Shown in pieces: positions 33,575-42,114 of a DNA stretch of 64,000 nt. The notes beneath the pieces were generated by a model that saw nothing but the letters and a program-made list of their open reading frames with translations, did no database searches and had not been told where the DNA came from. The translations under genes and the position numbers were made by a program. Origin of the DNA: Cyanobacteria bacterium SIG28. Its GTDB lineage: Bacteria > Cyanobacteriota > Vampirovibrionia > Gastranaerophilales > Gastranaerophilaceae. The first letter of the stretch is position 1. Every line of letters starts with the position of its first letter. The stretch covers positions 1 to 64,000 of the forward strand of contig SUTU01000014.1 of NCBI GenBank assembly GCA_015152525.1, given 5' to 3'.

Positions 33575-34804
33575 TCAACGCACAAATATATTTGGTAATA
33601 CATTCACACTTGGTATAGTTTCTCTCAACTCCTTCTTAATACTATCATATGCTAATTCATGATTTCTGTAAATAGTAACCAAAACATCTGCAGGACTTGT
33701 TTTTAAAACTTCAGGTGAATAAATTTTGTACCCACAAAAATCTTTTCCCCAAGAAGCCTCATTCCTGTCAATTATTCCGAGAATATTTGGATTTTTATTC
33801 TCTTCTTTTTCAAGAACACCTTTTATAAAAATACTTGCACCCCATAAATAAACTTTTTTTTCACCGATATAGTTTTGCAAATATTCTGGAGTTATAAAAT
33901 CTGCTCTTAATGCTGAACTAAAAATTTGCCAATCGTTTGGCATTAATTCTTTCAAATCTTTTAGAAATTTTTGATATTGTTCATCATTACAAAGAGTCGT
34001 TTCCCATCTTATAGCAGTTATAGTTGCATTCATAAAGGCTTTTTCTAAAAAATTATAAATCCCTTTTTTCTGTAAAAAATCTTTTATATACAAACTTGCT
34101 TTTACAATATCAATGGTGTAATTAGCTCTGTATGTTTGGACACTGTTTGGTCTGTTAAAACGATAATTAATAAACTCATCATCAATTGCTACAATTTTTT
34201 CAGCACAAACAATTGCCATATGTACAAAACATAAATCATCAGGTCCTGTTAATCTTGGAAATTTTAAATCATTTTTTAATAACATTTCTCTAAGATAGAG
34301 TTTATTCCAAGGTGCTGTGCCTGTCAGACTAAAAATGTCTTCCGGAAAATCTTTATAGTTAAAGACTTTATTAAAAGGTATTAAACTCAAATTTAATGGT
34401 GAATTAGGATTTTTAGTTTCTGTAATATTTCCTTCATCATCAACTTTTTTGGAAGAACATATCGCAATTTCTGCATTATGTTTTTCAGCTAAATTATAAA
34501 GTGTTTCTAACATTTGAAGTTCAAAATAATCATCACCGTCTAAAAATTGAATATACTTTCCTTGGGCATTTTTTAAACCGTTGTTTCTTGCAGAACCCGA
34601 ACCGCCATTTTCTTGGCTAATAACTTTTATCCGAAAATCTCTTTTTGCGTATTCTTCTAAAATCTTAAGAGAATTATCTTTTGAGCCGTCATTAACACAA
34701 ATAACTTCAAAATCGGTAAAAGTTTGATTAATAATACTGTCCAAGCAAATTGGTAAATATTTTTCAATATTATAAACAGGTATGACTATTGAAACAGCAA
34801 CCAT
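33575..34804 (-). CDS. GT2 glycosyltransferase with C-terminal WGAS module
   Basis: 409 residues from ATG 34804, which has AGGTG upstream; an in-frame GTG at 34813 lies too close to the previous gene. The GT2 core has VSIVIPVYNIEKYLP, VNDGSKDNS and QFLDGDDYFELQML. The C-terminal 95 residues are the WGAS module (VYLWGASIFIKGVL; GIIDRNEASWGKDF; YKIYSPEVL) ending PSVNVLPNIF. The acceptor and donor are unknown. Gaps of 9 and 27 bases to its neighbours indicate cotranscription. Confidence 0.87.
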   Translation of the reverse strand: MVAVSIVIPVYNIEKYLPICLDSIINQTFTDFEVICVNDGSKDNSLKILEEYAKRDFRIKVISQENGGSGSARNNGLKNAQGKYIQFLDGDDYFELQMLETLYNLAEKHNAEIAICSSKKVDDEGNITETKNPNSPLNLSLIPFNKVFNYKDFPEDIFSLTGTAPWNKLYLREMLLKNDLKFPRLTGPDDLCFVHMAIVCAEKIVAIDDEFINYRFNRPNSVQTYRANYTIDIVKASLYIKDFLQKKGIYNFLEKAFMNATITAIRWETTLCNDEQYQKFLKDLKELMPNDWQIFSSALRADFITPEYLQNYIGEKKVYLWGASIFIKGVLEKEENKNPNILGIIDRNEASWGKDFCGYKIYSPEVLKTSPADVLVTIYRNHELAYDSIKKELRETIPSVNVLPNIFVR

Positions 34805-34813
34805 ATAGAACAC

Positions 34814-35932
34814 CTAACCTTGGTATAATTCTTTTGGTATGGCATATAGTAAAGTTTCTTGTTGCTTAGGTTTATAATGATCTAATCTAAATATATAATT
34901 TTGATTTTTTAATAAAGATTTTAAATACAAAGGAATGTCAATTATATCTTGACCACCACGATGGTATATAGAAATTGCCATTTGAGGTCTATCTTTTAAT
35001 ATAATTTCCTCACTAGACTTTAATACATCAAGCTCAGCACCTTCAATATCAAATTTTATATAATCAATTTTATCAACATTATATTCCTTTTTAAATTTTT
35101 GCAATGTTGTTGTGGTTATAGTGGTCTTATTATTTGAATGCCAACTTTCTAAATTTGTAATATGTGAACCCGAAAAATCAGGTGAAAGCTCAAACGTCAA
35201 TGTTTGAACCTTATCCCATAAACCATAAGGAATAAGTTCTATTTCCGGAATTTCATTTTTTATATAATAATCTAGTATTGAATCTTTAGTTTTTTCATAG
35301 ATTGGCTCAAAGGCATATATTTTTTTTAAATTTTTAAAATGTTTTTTAAATACTAATGCTTCAAGGCCATCAAAAAAACCACCGTCAACAACAACTTCTA
35401 TCGCATCTTTATTTATAAAATCCATGTACTGTCGTTCATAATCAAACCAAGGTTGGGTCATGCTTAATCCAAATTTCTTTTTTACATAATTCTGTATCGG
35501 ATAAATATCACCATCTAAATGATAATTACAAACCATATTATAAACAGCTTTATCTTCTTCAAAAGTAAACAGTTCAGCAGCTTCTAACATTTCCGGTTTT
35601 GTCTGAACTTTTTTACAATGTATTTCCAGTTCTTTATCAACTGCTATATAAGGGCAGTCTATAAATTTCAATATAATTTCATGTTTATGCAGAAACTTCG
35701 TTGTTGATAAAAATAACAAATCAAACTTAGAAAGATTTTCTTTAATTTGTGTAGGTGATATAATCTTAATTCCGTCTAATTCGCCAGTTTTAAATGAGTC
35801 TACCCATAAAACAATGTTTATATCAGGTCTATTTTTTTCAATATATTCTTTAACCATCATTCCGGTATAACCTGAACCCCAGATTGCTAAACGACAATTT
35901 TGGGGAAATTTTTTTGCGAAATCTTCAATCAT
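34814..35932 (-). CDS. FkbM-family methyltransferase with N-terminal WGAS-like module
   Basis: 372 residues from ATG 35932, which has a clear AAGGAG SD. Residues 15-100 are a diverged Rossmann-like module (CRLAIWGSGYTGMMVKEYIE; WVDSFKTGELDGIKIISP). Residues 180-370 are the FkbM methyltransferase: VVVDGGFFDGLEALVFKKHF (motif I), KIYAFEP, and the diagnostic DYIKFDIEGAELDVLKSSEE followed by ISIYH. FkbM enzymes O-methylate sugars or polyketides. In this cluster a glycan is the likely substrate. Confidence 0.87.
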   Translation of the reverse strand: MIEDFAKKFPQNCRLAIWGSGYTGMMVKEYIEKNRPDINIVLWVDSFKTGELDGIKIISPTQIKENLSKFDLLFLSTTKFLHKHEIILKFIDCPYIAVDKELEIHCKKVQTKPEMLEAAELFTFEEDKAVYNMVCNYHLDGDIYPIQNYVKKKFGLSMTQPWFDYERQYMDFINKDAIEVVVDGGFFDGLEALVFKKHFKNLKKIYAFEPIYEKTKDSILDYYIKNEIPEIELIPYGLWDKVQTLTFELSPDFSGSHITNLESWHSNNKTTITTTTLQKFKKEYNVDKIDYIKFDIEGAELDVLKSSEEIILKDRPQMAISIYHRGGQDIIDIPLYLKSLLKNQNYIFRLDHYKPKQQETLLYAIPKELYQG

Positions 35933-35942
35933 ATAAATCTCC

Positions 35943-36575
35943 TTAATCGCTATAAACGAATTCTTCTCTTCCATTATCTAATATTAAACCACAAAGTTTA
36001 GCATTTTTGTATTTGCCACAACCGAGATCAATACAAATTTTATCCTCTTGAATAAGTGGTGAATCAAATTCTGTATGACCAAAAATAATTTTTTGAGGTA
36101 AATAGTGTTTGTTATTATAAAAAGCACTTCTTATATAAACAAAATCTGTTTCATCCTGCTCCTCAAGACTATATCTCGGATTAATGCCGGCATGAACAAA
36201 TAGGTAATCTTCTGTTAAATGATAAAATTTAAGGTTTCTATAAAAATCACCGTGAGTTTTTAAAATATTGTCAAAATGTCCGCCATAACTTTTTACTGTT
36301 GCCGGTCCGCCATAATTCCAAAACAAATAGTTATAGTATTCATCCTGTTTAGCATGTAAAAGTGCATATTCATGAGAACCTATCAAATAAATACATTTGT
36401 TTGTTTCGCTTTGTTGAATTACTCTATCAACAACTTCTTTTGATTTTGCACCTCTGTCAATATAATCACCCATAAAGACAAAGATATCATCAGGGCGAAT
36501 ATCAATTTTAGAAAGCACGCTTTCTAATTTTTCCAGTTCACCATGAATATCAGTTATCGCAATATATCTCGGCAT
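35943..36575 (-). CDS. PPP-type metallophosphoesterase
   Basis: 210 residues with the calcineurin-like motifs in order: TDIHGELEK, FMGDYIDRGAKS, LIGSHEYAL, FVHAGINPRYS and IIFGHTEFDS. The third motif normally reads GNHE; here the Asn, which helps bind metal and phosphate, is Ser. It resembles bacterial serine/threonine phosphatases and ApaH-like enzymes in size. Substrate unknown. It lies 8 bases after accA and 10 before the FkbM gene, so it is in the same apparent operon. The SD is weak. Confidence 0.8.
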   Translation of the reverse strand: MPRYIAITDIHGELEKLESVLSKIDIRPDDIFVFMGDYIDRGAKSKEVVDRVIQQSETNKCIYLIGSHEYALLHAKQDEYYNYLFWNYGGPATVKSYGGHFDNILKTHGDFYRNLKFYHLTEDYLFVHAGINPRYSLEEQDETDFVYIRSAFYNNKHYLPQKIIFGHTEFDSPLIQEDKICIDLGCGKYKNAKLCGLILDNGREEFVYSD

Positions 36576-36583
36576 TTTTTTAG

Positions 36584-37540
36584 TTAGCCCTCGATAAATC
36601 TGCCCATAGCACGGAATTTAGAATATCTTTCTTCTCTTAATTTTTCTACTGATAATTGAGATAATTCCGCTAAAGCTTTAAGAATTGCTGATTTCATGTT
36701 ATCTGCAGTTTCTTGATAGTTTGTATGCGCACCACCTAAAGGTTCTTTTATTTCCTCATCAATGATACCAAATTCTAATAAATCCTTAGATGTTATTTTT
36801 AAAGCTTCTGCAGCATCTGCAAATCTTGAAGCATCACGCCACAAAATTGATGCACAACCTTCCGGTGAGATAACAGTGTAATAAGAGTGTTCTAACATCA
36901 TTACTCTGTCTGCCACACCTAAACCTAAAGCACCACCGCTACAGCCTTCGCCGGTAATGATAGCTACTACCGGAACTGATAATTTGTACATTTCTCTTAA
37001 ATTAACTGCAATTGCTGCACCTTGACCGGTTTCTTCAGCTTTAATTCCCGGATAAGCCCCCGGTGTATCTATCAAAGTTATAATTGGTAGATTAAATTTA
37101 TTTGCGTGTTTGAACAATCTTAGAGCTTTTCTGTATCCTTGAGGCTGTGGCATACCAAAATTATATTCAAGATTTTCTTTGGTGTTTTTACCCTTTTGAA
37201 TTCCGATAATCATAACAGGTTTACCGTCGATTTTTGCCAAACCGCCGATGATTGCTCTATCGTCCATTCCTTCTCTGTCGCCATGTAGTTCAATAAAGTC
37301 TTGACACATAAGTTCAACATAATCAAGAAATTTTGGTCTTTCTTGGTGTCTTGCAATTTGTAATTTTTGTGAAGGTTTCAATTTTGAATACAACTCCTTT
37401 TTATAATCTTCTGCTTGTTTTTCAAAAGTTTGGATTTGATTTTCCATATCTAATCCTGAAGCTTCGCTCATTTTTTTTAGTTCATCTATTTTATTTTGTA
37501 TATCTATAATTGGTTTTTCAAAATCTAAAACTATTGCCAT
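36584..37540 (-). CDS. accA: acetyl-CoA carboxylase carboxyltransferase subunit alpha
   Basis: 318 residues. LDFEKPIIDIQNKIDELKKM, HGDREGMDDRAIIGGLAKID, GMPQPQGYRKALR, TPGAYPGIKAEETGQGAAIA and GEGCSGGALGLGVADRVMML are canonical AccA blocks. With AccD it forms the carboxyltransferase that makes malonyl-CoA for fatty-acid synthesis in the cytoplasm. accD lies 49 bases upstream; an AAAGGA SD precedes the start. Confidence 0.97.
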   Translation of the reverse strand: MAIVLDFEKPIIDIQNKIDELKKMSEASGLDMENQIQTFEKQAEDYKKELYSKLKPSQKLQIARHQERPKFLDYVELMCQDFIELHGDREGMDDRAIIGGLAKIDGKPVMIIGIQKGKNTKENLEYNFGMPQPQGYRKALRLFKHANKFNLPIITLIDTPGAYPGIKAEETGQGAAIAVNLREMYKLSVPVVAIITGEGCSGGALGLGVADRVMMLEHSYYTVISPEGCASILWRDASRFADAAEALKITSKDLLEFGIIDEEIKEPLGGAHTNYQETADNMKSAILKALAELSQLSVEKLREERYSKFRAMGRFIEG

Positions 37541-37589
37541 TTTTATATCCTTTTCATTATATGGTGTCAGCTTGAATTTGATTACAAGC

Positions 37590-38459
37590 TTACTTTCCCT
37601 CGTGCATTTCTAAAATGCTTGCCAGTGTTTTTCTTAAGTTTTTGCGTTTTGATACGATATCAACTTGACCGTATTTAAGTAAATATTCAGCAGTTTGGAA
37701 GTCTGACGGAAGTTTTTGACGAATAGTTTGTTCAATAACTCTACGTCCGGCAAATCCTATTCTTGCTCCTTGTTCTGCTATTATAATATCACCCAAAGTT
37801 CCAAAACTTGCTGTAATACCACCAAAAGTCGGTTCTGTTAATAAATTAATATATAAAATGCCTGCTTCGTCGAGTTTGCCTACAGCGCAAGAAGTTTTTG
37901 CCATTTGCATTAAACTTAACGCACTTTCTTGCATTCTTGCACCGCCGGATGACGTAACCGCAAGCATAGGGATTTTTAAAGCAAGAGCTTTTTCCATAAT
38001 TCTGGTAACTTTTTCGCCAACTACTGAACCCATTGAACCGCCCATGTAATCAAAATCCATTACAGCAACCGCCAATTTATGTCCTTCGATTTTTGCTAAG
38101 CCGGTTATAACAGCTTCATCTAAGCCTGTTTTGTCATGAGCTTTTTTTAATCTGTCAGCATAAGATTCTGTATCGACAAAATTTAATGCGTCAGTAGGTT
38201 TTACACCTTTGAAGAATTCTTCAAAAGAACCATCATCAAACAGTTGTGAAATTCTTGTTCTTGCATTTATTCTAAAATGATAATCACAATGAGGACAAAC
38301 CATCATATTATCTTCAAGTTCTGTTTTTAGGATTTGAGAGTCGCAATGAACACATTTTAACCATAATCCTGGTGTTCCATCCTCTACCCCTCTCATTTCT
38401 TTTGCACGTCTTTCAATCTGTGCTTCTTTTCTCTTATCAAACCATTCTTGTATTGACAT
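37590..38459 (-). CDS. accD: acetyl-CoA carboxylase carboxyltransferase subunit beta
   Basis: 289 residues. The N-terminal zinc ribbon has CVHCDSQ and CPHCDYH, and the carboxyltransferase core has GSMGSVVGEKVTR, TSSGGARMQESALSLMQMAKT and EPTFGGITASFGTLGDI. It is the partner of AccA. The untranslated leader is odd: an AAAAGGAGGG site lies about 25 bases upstream of ATG 38459, with a GGCGG-AAACA-CCGCC hairpin in between. It opens an apparent eight-gene operon that continues into glycosyltransferases. Confidence 0.97.
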   Translation of the reverse strand: MSIQEWFDKRKEAQIERRAKEMRGVEDGTPGLWLKCVHCDSQILKTELEDNMMVCPHCDYHFRINARTRISQLFDDGSFEEFFKGVKPTDALNFVDTESYADRLKKAHDKTGLDEAVITGLAKIEGHKLAVAVMDFDYMGGSMGSVVGEKVTRIMEKALALKIPMLAVTSSGGARMQESALSLMQMAKTSCAVGKLDEAGILYINLLTEPTFGGITASFGTLGDIIIAEQGARIGFAGRRVIEQTIRQKLPSDFQTAEYLLKYGQVDIVSKRKNLRKTLASILEMHEGK

Positions 38460-38470
38460 ATATCACTTAT

Positions 38471-38493
38471 GGCGGTGTTTCCGCCCTCCTTTT
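38471..38493 (-). promoter_or_regulatory. accD leader: SD followed by a hairpin
   Basis: Minus strand AAAAGGAGG, then GGCGG - AAACA - CCGCC, then ATAAGTGATAT and ATG. Folding the hairpin would shorten the 25-base SD-to-start distance to about 10. No other SD fits this start. Confidence 0.4.
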
Positions 38494-38588
38494 CTAACTC
38501 TACACACCAACATTTTACACCAAACAAAAACTTTCGGTAGACTTTGTTAAGATATTGCAACAGTGGGGAATATTTGTTTTTAATTTTT

Positions 38589-38597
38589 TGATACAAT
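38589..38597 (+). promoter_or_regulatory. extended -10 promoter of the peptide-ABC ATPase (leaderless)
   Basis: TGaTACAAT is followed by ATTGTT and ATG 38604: a six-base gap with no SD. Confidence 0.65.
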
Positions 38598-38603
38598 ATT
38601 GTT

Positions 38604-39575
38604 ATGGACAATATTCTTGAAATAAAAAATTTGGATTTGTTTTTTAAAGGTGAAGAGGAAGATTTTCAGGCACTCCATGGTATTAATTTAAGTTTTGAGA
38701 GAGGAAAGCTTCATTCTATTGTAGGCGAATCCGGTTGCGGAAAGACAATGACTGCAATGACGGTAATGAGGTTATTGCCCAAAACAGCTTATATAAAAAA
38801 TGGTGAAATATTTTTTAACGGTGAAAATCTATTAGCCTATAAAGAAAAGCAGATGAGGGAGCTTAGAGGGAATAAAATTGCATTAATTCCTCAAGATCCG
38901 ATGACTTCACTTAACCCGCTTTATACTGTCGGTAATCAATTGGTTGAATCAATAAAAGCACATTCAAAAGTGTCAACTCGTCAAGCGATGCGAAAAGCTC
39001 GTGAGGTTTTGGATTTAGTAAAAATTCCTGATATTGAAAATAAATTTAATTTTTATCCTCACGAATTTTCCGGCGGGATGAAACAAAGAATAATTATTGC
39101 AATGGCTTTGGCTTGTAATGCAGAATTAATTATTGCTGATGAACCGACGACGGCGTTGGATGTTACAATTCAAAAACAAATAATGGATTTGTTAATGGAA
39201 ATTAAGCACGAGTTTAATTCCACAATTTTGCTTATTTCACATGATTTGGCGCTTGTAAGTAATTACACTGATACAGTTACTGTCATGTATTCAGGTTATG
39301 TTGTTGAACAAGCTTCGGCAAATGATTTCTTTAGAAATCCAAAACATCCTTATTCAAAGGCGCTTTTAAACTCTTTACCGACAACAAATCCGGCATTAAA
39401 ACTTAAAACTATTACAGGTGCCCCACCAAGTATTCAAGAAAAAATTAACGGTTGTAAATTTCATCCAAGGTGTGATTTCTTTAAAATCGGACTTTGTGAT
39501 ACTAAAACACCGGTATTAACAGATGATAAATTCGGACACAAAAATGCTTGTCTAAGAGCAGGCGAGATAGGTTAA
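38604..39575 (+). CDS. oligo/dipeptide ABC transporter ATP-binding protein (OppD/DppD type)
   Basis: 323 residues. Walker A is VGESGCGKTMTAM, the Q-loop IPQDPMTSLNPLYTV, the signature HEFSGGMKQRIIIAMAL, Walker B ELIIADEPTTALDVT, and the switch His LLISHDLALV. The C-terminal oligopeptide-transporter extension has HPYSKALLNSLPT, GAPPSI and a four-Cys-like CKFHPRC...C...C iron-sulfur or structural motif. It powers peptide uptake at the inner membrane. No permease or binding-protein gene of the same system adjoins. Its stop codon overlaps the convergent permease stop in the shared palindrome TTAA. Confidence 0.92.
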   Translation: MDNILEIKNLDLFFKGEEEDFQALHGINLSFERGKLHSIVGESGCGKTMTAMTVMRLLPKTAYIKNGEIFFNGENLLAYKEKQMRELRGNKIALIPQDPMTSLNPLYTVGNQLVESIKAHSKVSTRQAMRKAREVLDLVKIPDIENKFNFYPHEFSGGMKQRIIIAMALACNAELIIADEPTTALDVTIQKQIMDLLMEIKHEFNSTILLISHDLALVSNYTDTVTVMYSGYVVEQASANDFFRNPKHPYSKALLNSLPTTNPALKLKTITGAPPSIQEKINGCKFHPRCDFFKIGLCDTKTPVLTDDKFGHKNACLRAGEIG

Positions 39576-40417
39576 CCCTTTACGGCGCCGTCGTTTTCAC
39601 CGGAAATGAAGTATTTTTGCATCATTAGAAAGAAAATAATGATAGGTATTGTTGCAATTATTGAGCCGGCTGCAATAAACCTCCAGTTTGCAGAAAACAT
39701 ACCTTGAAGGTTATTTATTCCGACCGGTAATGTGTACATTGAATCCTTTGTCAGCATAATACTTGGCCATAGAAATTCGCCCCAAGAACCGATGAAAGTA
39801 AATACGGCAAGAACGGCTAATGTAGGTTTAACCATTGGTAAAATTACTTTAACAAACATTTGAAAAACATTGCAACCGTCAACGATTGCCGCTTCTTCGA
39901 TCTCTTTTGGGATTTTGATAAAGGCTTGACGCATTAGAAAAATTCCGAAAGCGCTTACTGCAAAAGGCATAACTAAGCCAATATAACCCATAACAGCGTT
40001 AACACTATCTATTAAATGAAGTTTTAATGTAATTATATAAACAGGGAGCATTATTGCTTGAAAAGGTATCATTATAGTCGCCAATATAGAGAAAAATACG
40101 ACTTTTTTACCTTTAAAATTCATTCGTGCAAGAGGATAGCCTGCTAATGATGATAAAATAAGGTTTAATAATACGGTTAATCCTGCAACTATCATACTAT
40201 TTGTAAAATATCCGATAAAGTTAACTCTGTGCCAAACGTCAATGTAATTTATCCAAGTAAAATCTTGGGGGATAATTACAGGTGGGTATGCGAAAATATC
40301 TTCATTAATACCTTTTAAGGATGTTGAAGTTAGCCATATAAACGGAAATATTGATAACAAGGATGTTGTTATCAAAATTATATGTATAATTGTTTTTGAA
40401 AATATTTTTTTTAACAT
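39572..40417 (-). CDS. sugar-type ABC transporter permease (MalG/UgpE type)
   Basis: 281 residues with six predicted membrane segments and the permease EAA loop EEAAIVDGCNVFQMFVKVILPMVKP (residues about 190-214). The N-terminus SIFPFIWLTSTSLKGIN and the C-terminus QKYFISGENDGAVKG are typical of carbohydrate uptake permeases of the CUT1 type. It lacks the MalF-type partner, binding protein and ATPase nearby. It starts 9 bases after the fliR stop codon without a clear SD, so translation may be coupled to fliR. That is an unusual place for a sugar permease. Confidence 0.88.
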   Translation of the reverse strand: MLKKIFSKTIIHIILITTSLLSIFPFIWLTSTSLKGINEDIFAYPPVIIPQDFTWINYIDVWHRVNFIGYFTNSMIVAGLTVLLNLILSSLAGYPLARMNFKGKKVVFFSILATIMIPFQAIMLPVYIITLKLHLIDSVNAVMGYIGLVMPFAVSAFGIFLMRQAFIKIPKEIEEAAIVDGCNVFQMFVKVILPMVKPTLAVLAVFTFIGSWGEFLWPSIMLTKDSMYTLPVGINNLQGMFSANWRFIAAGSIIATIPIIIFFLMMQKYFISGENDGAVKG

Positions 40418-40426
40418 AATTTTTTA

Positions 40427-41206
40427 TCAATAAATACCGGCAAACGATAAGAAAAAGTCTGATATTACTCCAATAAGCATTGGTAAAATCCATATCATTA
40501 TAGCGGCACCGAAAACAGGTTTAAAAAGGAAGCTTAACTGGAATACGTTTACTTGTGGTGCTGTTTTGGAAATTACACCTAAAATAATATCTTGTCCTAA
40601 TGTTGCTAACAAAACCGGTGAGGCTATTTGTAAACCAACATACAAAACGTTCGAAGTTGTTTTTACAAGATAATCAAGGTTTATAATTTTTTCCAAAGGA
40701 ATATGAACCGCATAAATAGGAAAGATTTCAAAGCTTCTGATTAAAGCGTTAAACAACCAATACAAGCCACCCAGTTGAATAAAAATACAAATTGCCAACA
40801 AGGTAATCATACGACTTAATATAGAAGTTTGACTGTTTGTCGTTGGGTCCATAACCATTGCTGAAGATAAACCCATTTGAGTATTAATCATATCACCACC
40901 GGCTTCTATTGCCAAAATTATTAGTTGTGCAATATAACCGATTATTGCTCCGACTGCAAAATTTAATAACATTAATAGCATAGGTGAAACGCCTGAAGGT
41001 GGTGAAGGTGGATTTAACAATGGTGTTAACATAAATGTTAAAAGCAATGCTAAAGAAAGTTTTACTGTTGTGTTTACTTCTCTTCGATTTAATATAGGCG
41101 CAAAACGAATAAAACCAAGTAATCTTGCAAACACAATAAAGCCGGCTGAAAAATATTTTTCAATTCCGGGAAACATTATTGCAATTTGTCTTAAGATTTC
41201 GTCCAA
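40427..41206 (-). CDS. fliR: flagellar export gate protein FliR
   Basis: 259 residues, full length. It has about six hydrophobic segments and the family blocks FARLLGFIRFAPILNRREV, EAGGDMINTQMGLSSAMVMDP, and the C-terminal FQLSFLFKPVFG. It forms the export gate with FliP and FliQ. The start is TTG 41206, with GAGGT upstream; the previous stop and this start overlap as TAATTG. Confidence 0.95.
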   Translation of the reverse strand: MDEILRQIAIMFPGIEKYFSAGFIVFARLLGFIRFAPILNRREVNTTVKLSLALLLTFMLTPLLNPPSPPSGVSPMLLMLLNFAVGAIIGYIAQLIILAIEAGGDMINTQMGLSSAMVMDPTTNSQTSILSRMITLLAICIFIQLGGLYWLFNALIRSFEIFPIYAVHIPLEKIINLDYLVKTTSNVLYVGLQIASPVLLATLGQDIILGVISKTAPQVNVFQLSFLFKPVFGAAIMIWILPMLIGVISDFFLSFAGIY

Positions 41207-41590
41207 TTATTCTACCTCTTTAAAAATAGGTGGTTTATCCAGTAATAAGCCTTTTATTTCACTAGTCGGCGGTTTGTCTAATACTTGGATGTCAAATCCG
41301 TCAACTTCTTTTATTAAAGTTTCATTCTCTGTTACGTTAACATGGAACAGATATTTTTCTTTGTAATTCTTCATCACGGTAAAACATGTAATGCCTTCTT
41401 TTAATGGATGAACAACAAGGGTATTTTTTTTGTTTTCAATTGTTACAATCGGATAAACATCTATTATTTGGTTGTTTTCTATTCTGATATCAGTAAGTTT
41501 ACCCTTAGTCATTATAATGCAGTCCTCAAAAGCATAACTTTCGAGAGCTGATATCAATATTAAACTCAATATAAAAAACACTTTTTTCAA
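41207..41590 (-). CDS. secreted protein resembling a pilus/secretin N-terminal domain
   Basis: 127 residues. The start is TTG 41590, with an AGGTAG SD. A signal peptide of about 20 residues (MKKVFFILSLILISALESYA-F) leads a beta-rich domain. Its pattern, IIDVYPIVTIENKKNTLVVH followed by PLKEGITCFTVM and a beta hairpin, resembles the N-terminal domain of CpaC-type pilus secretins and related periplasmic domains. It lies between fliQ (4 bases) and fliR (no gap), so a role in the flagellar periplasm or outer-membrane passage is inferred. No standard flagellar protein matches. Confidence 0.55.
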   Translation of the reverse strand: MKKVFFILSLILISALESYAFEDCIIMTKGKLTDIRIENNQIIDVYPIVTIENKKNTLVVHPLKEGITCFTVMKNYKEKYLFHVNVTENETLIKEVDGFDIQVLDKPPTSEIKGLLLDKPPIFKEVE

Positions 41591-41594
41591 TATT

Positions 41595-42083
41595 CTACCT
41601 ACCTAAAATTTTATTAGTTTCAACGAAATTAGCTTTTGGCATAGGTGTTCTGGCAGCCGGCGTATATTTGATTTTTTGTTGTTTATCAATATAAGGAACT
41701 TTGCCTGGGTTTTTCATCATATCATTAATTGAAGGCATATTTTTCATAGAATCTTTCATCTCACCTTCAAAAGGAGTTGTGTATTTGTAATAATCTGCAG
41801 GTAAAACATAAGTATCAGATTTGGTAACACCATTAAAAGCCAAAGAAACACCTTCCTGAAATAAATTGGTTAAAAGTTTTATAAAACCTAAACCACCGAT
41901 TACAATTACCAAAAACACCGCAAAAATTTTAGGTGCTGCAGATATTGTTTGTTCCTGAACTTGTGTAACTGCTTGGATTATACCGACAACAAGACCGATT
42001 GCCGCTGCTGTTAATACGCAAGGCATTGAAATTGACAGCATTGTCATAAACCCTTTTGCTAAAAATTCAGTTAAGATTTCCAT
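41595..42083 (-). CDS. fliQ: flagellar export gate protein FliQ with C-terminal extension
   Basis: 162 residues, about 73 longer than usual FliQ. Residues 1-88 are the normal two-helix protein (PCVLTAAAIGLVVGIIQAVT; QEQTISAAPKIFAVFLV). The extension (90-162) is polar, Met/Lys/Pro-rich and probably disordered (TPFEGEMKDSMKNMPSINDM). The extension keeps the genome's codon style and the frame runs cleanly to its stop, so it is not an obvious frameshift. The SD is AAAGGA. Confidence 0.92.
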   Translation of the reverse strand: MEILTEFLAKGFMTMLSISMPCVLTAAAIGLVVGIIQAVTQVQEQTISAAPKIFAVFLVIVIGGLGFIKLLTNLFQEGVSLAFNGVTKSDTYVLPADYYKYTTPFEGEMKDSMKNMPSINDMMKNPGKVPYIDKQQKIKYTPAARTPMPKANFVETNKILGR

Positions 42084-42114
42084 AATTATAGTTCCTTTTG
42101 TTTAATATGTTTAA

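Noticed and set aside
38393-38611. 72-residue minus-strand frame overlapping the accD start
   Set aside because: It is out of frame with accD, lacks its own SD and covers the divergent promoter region.
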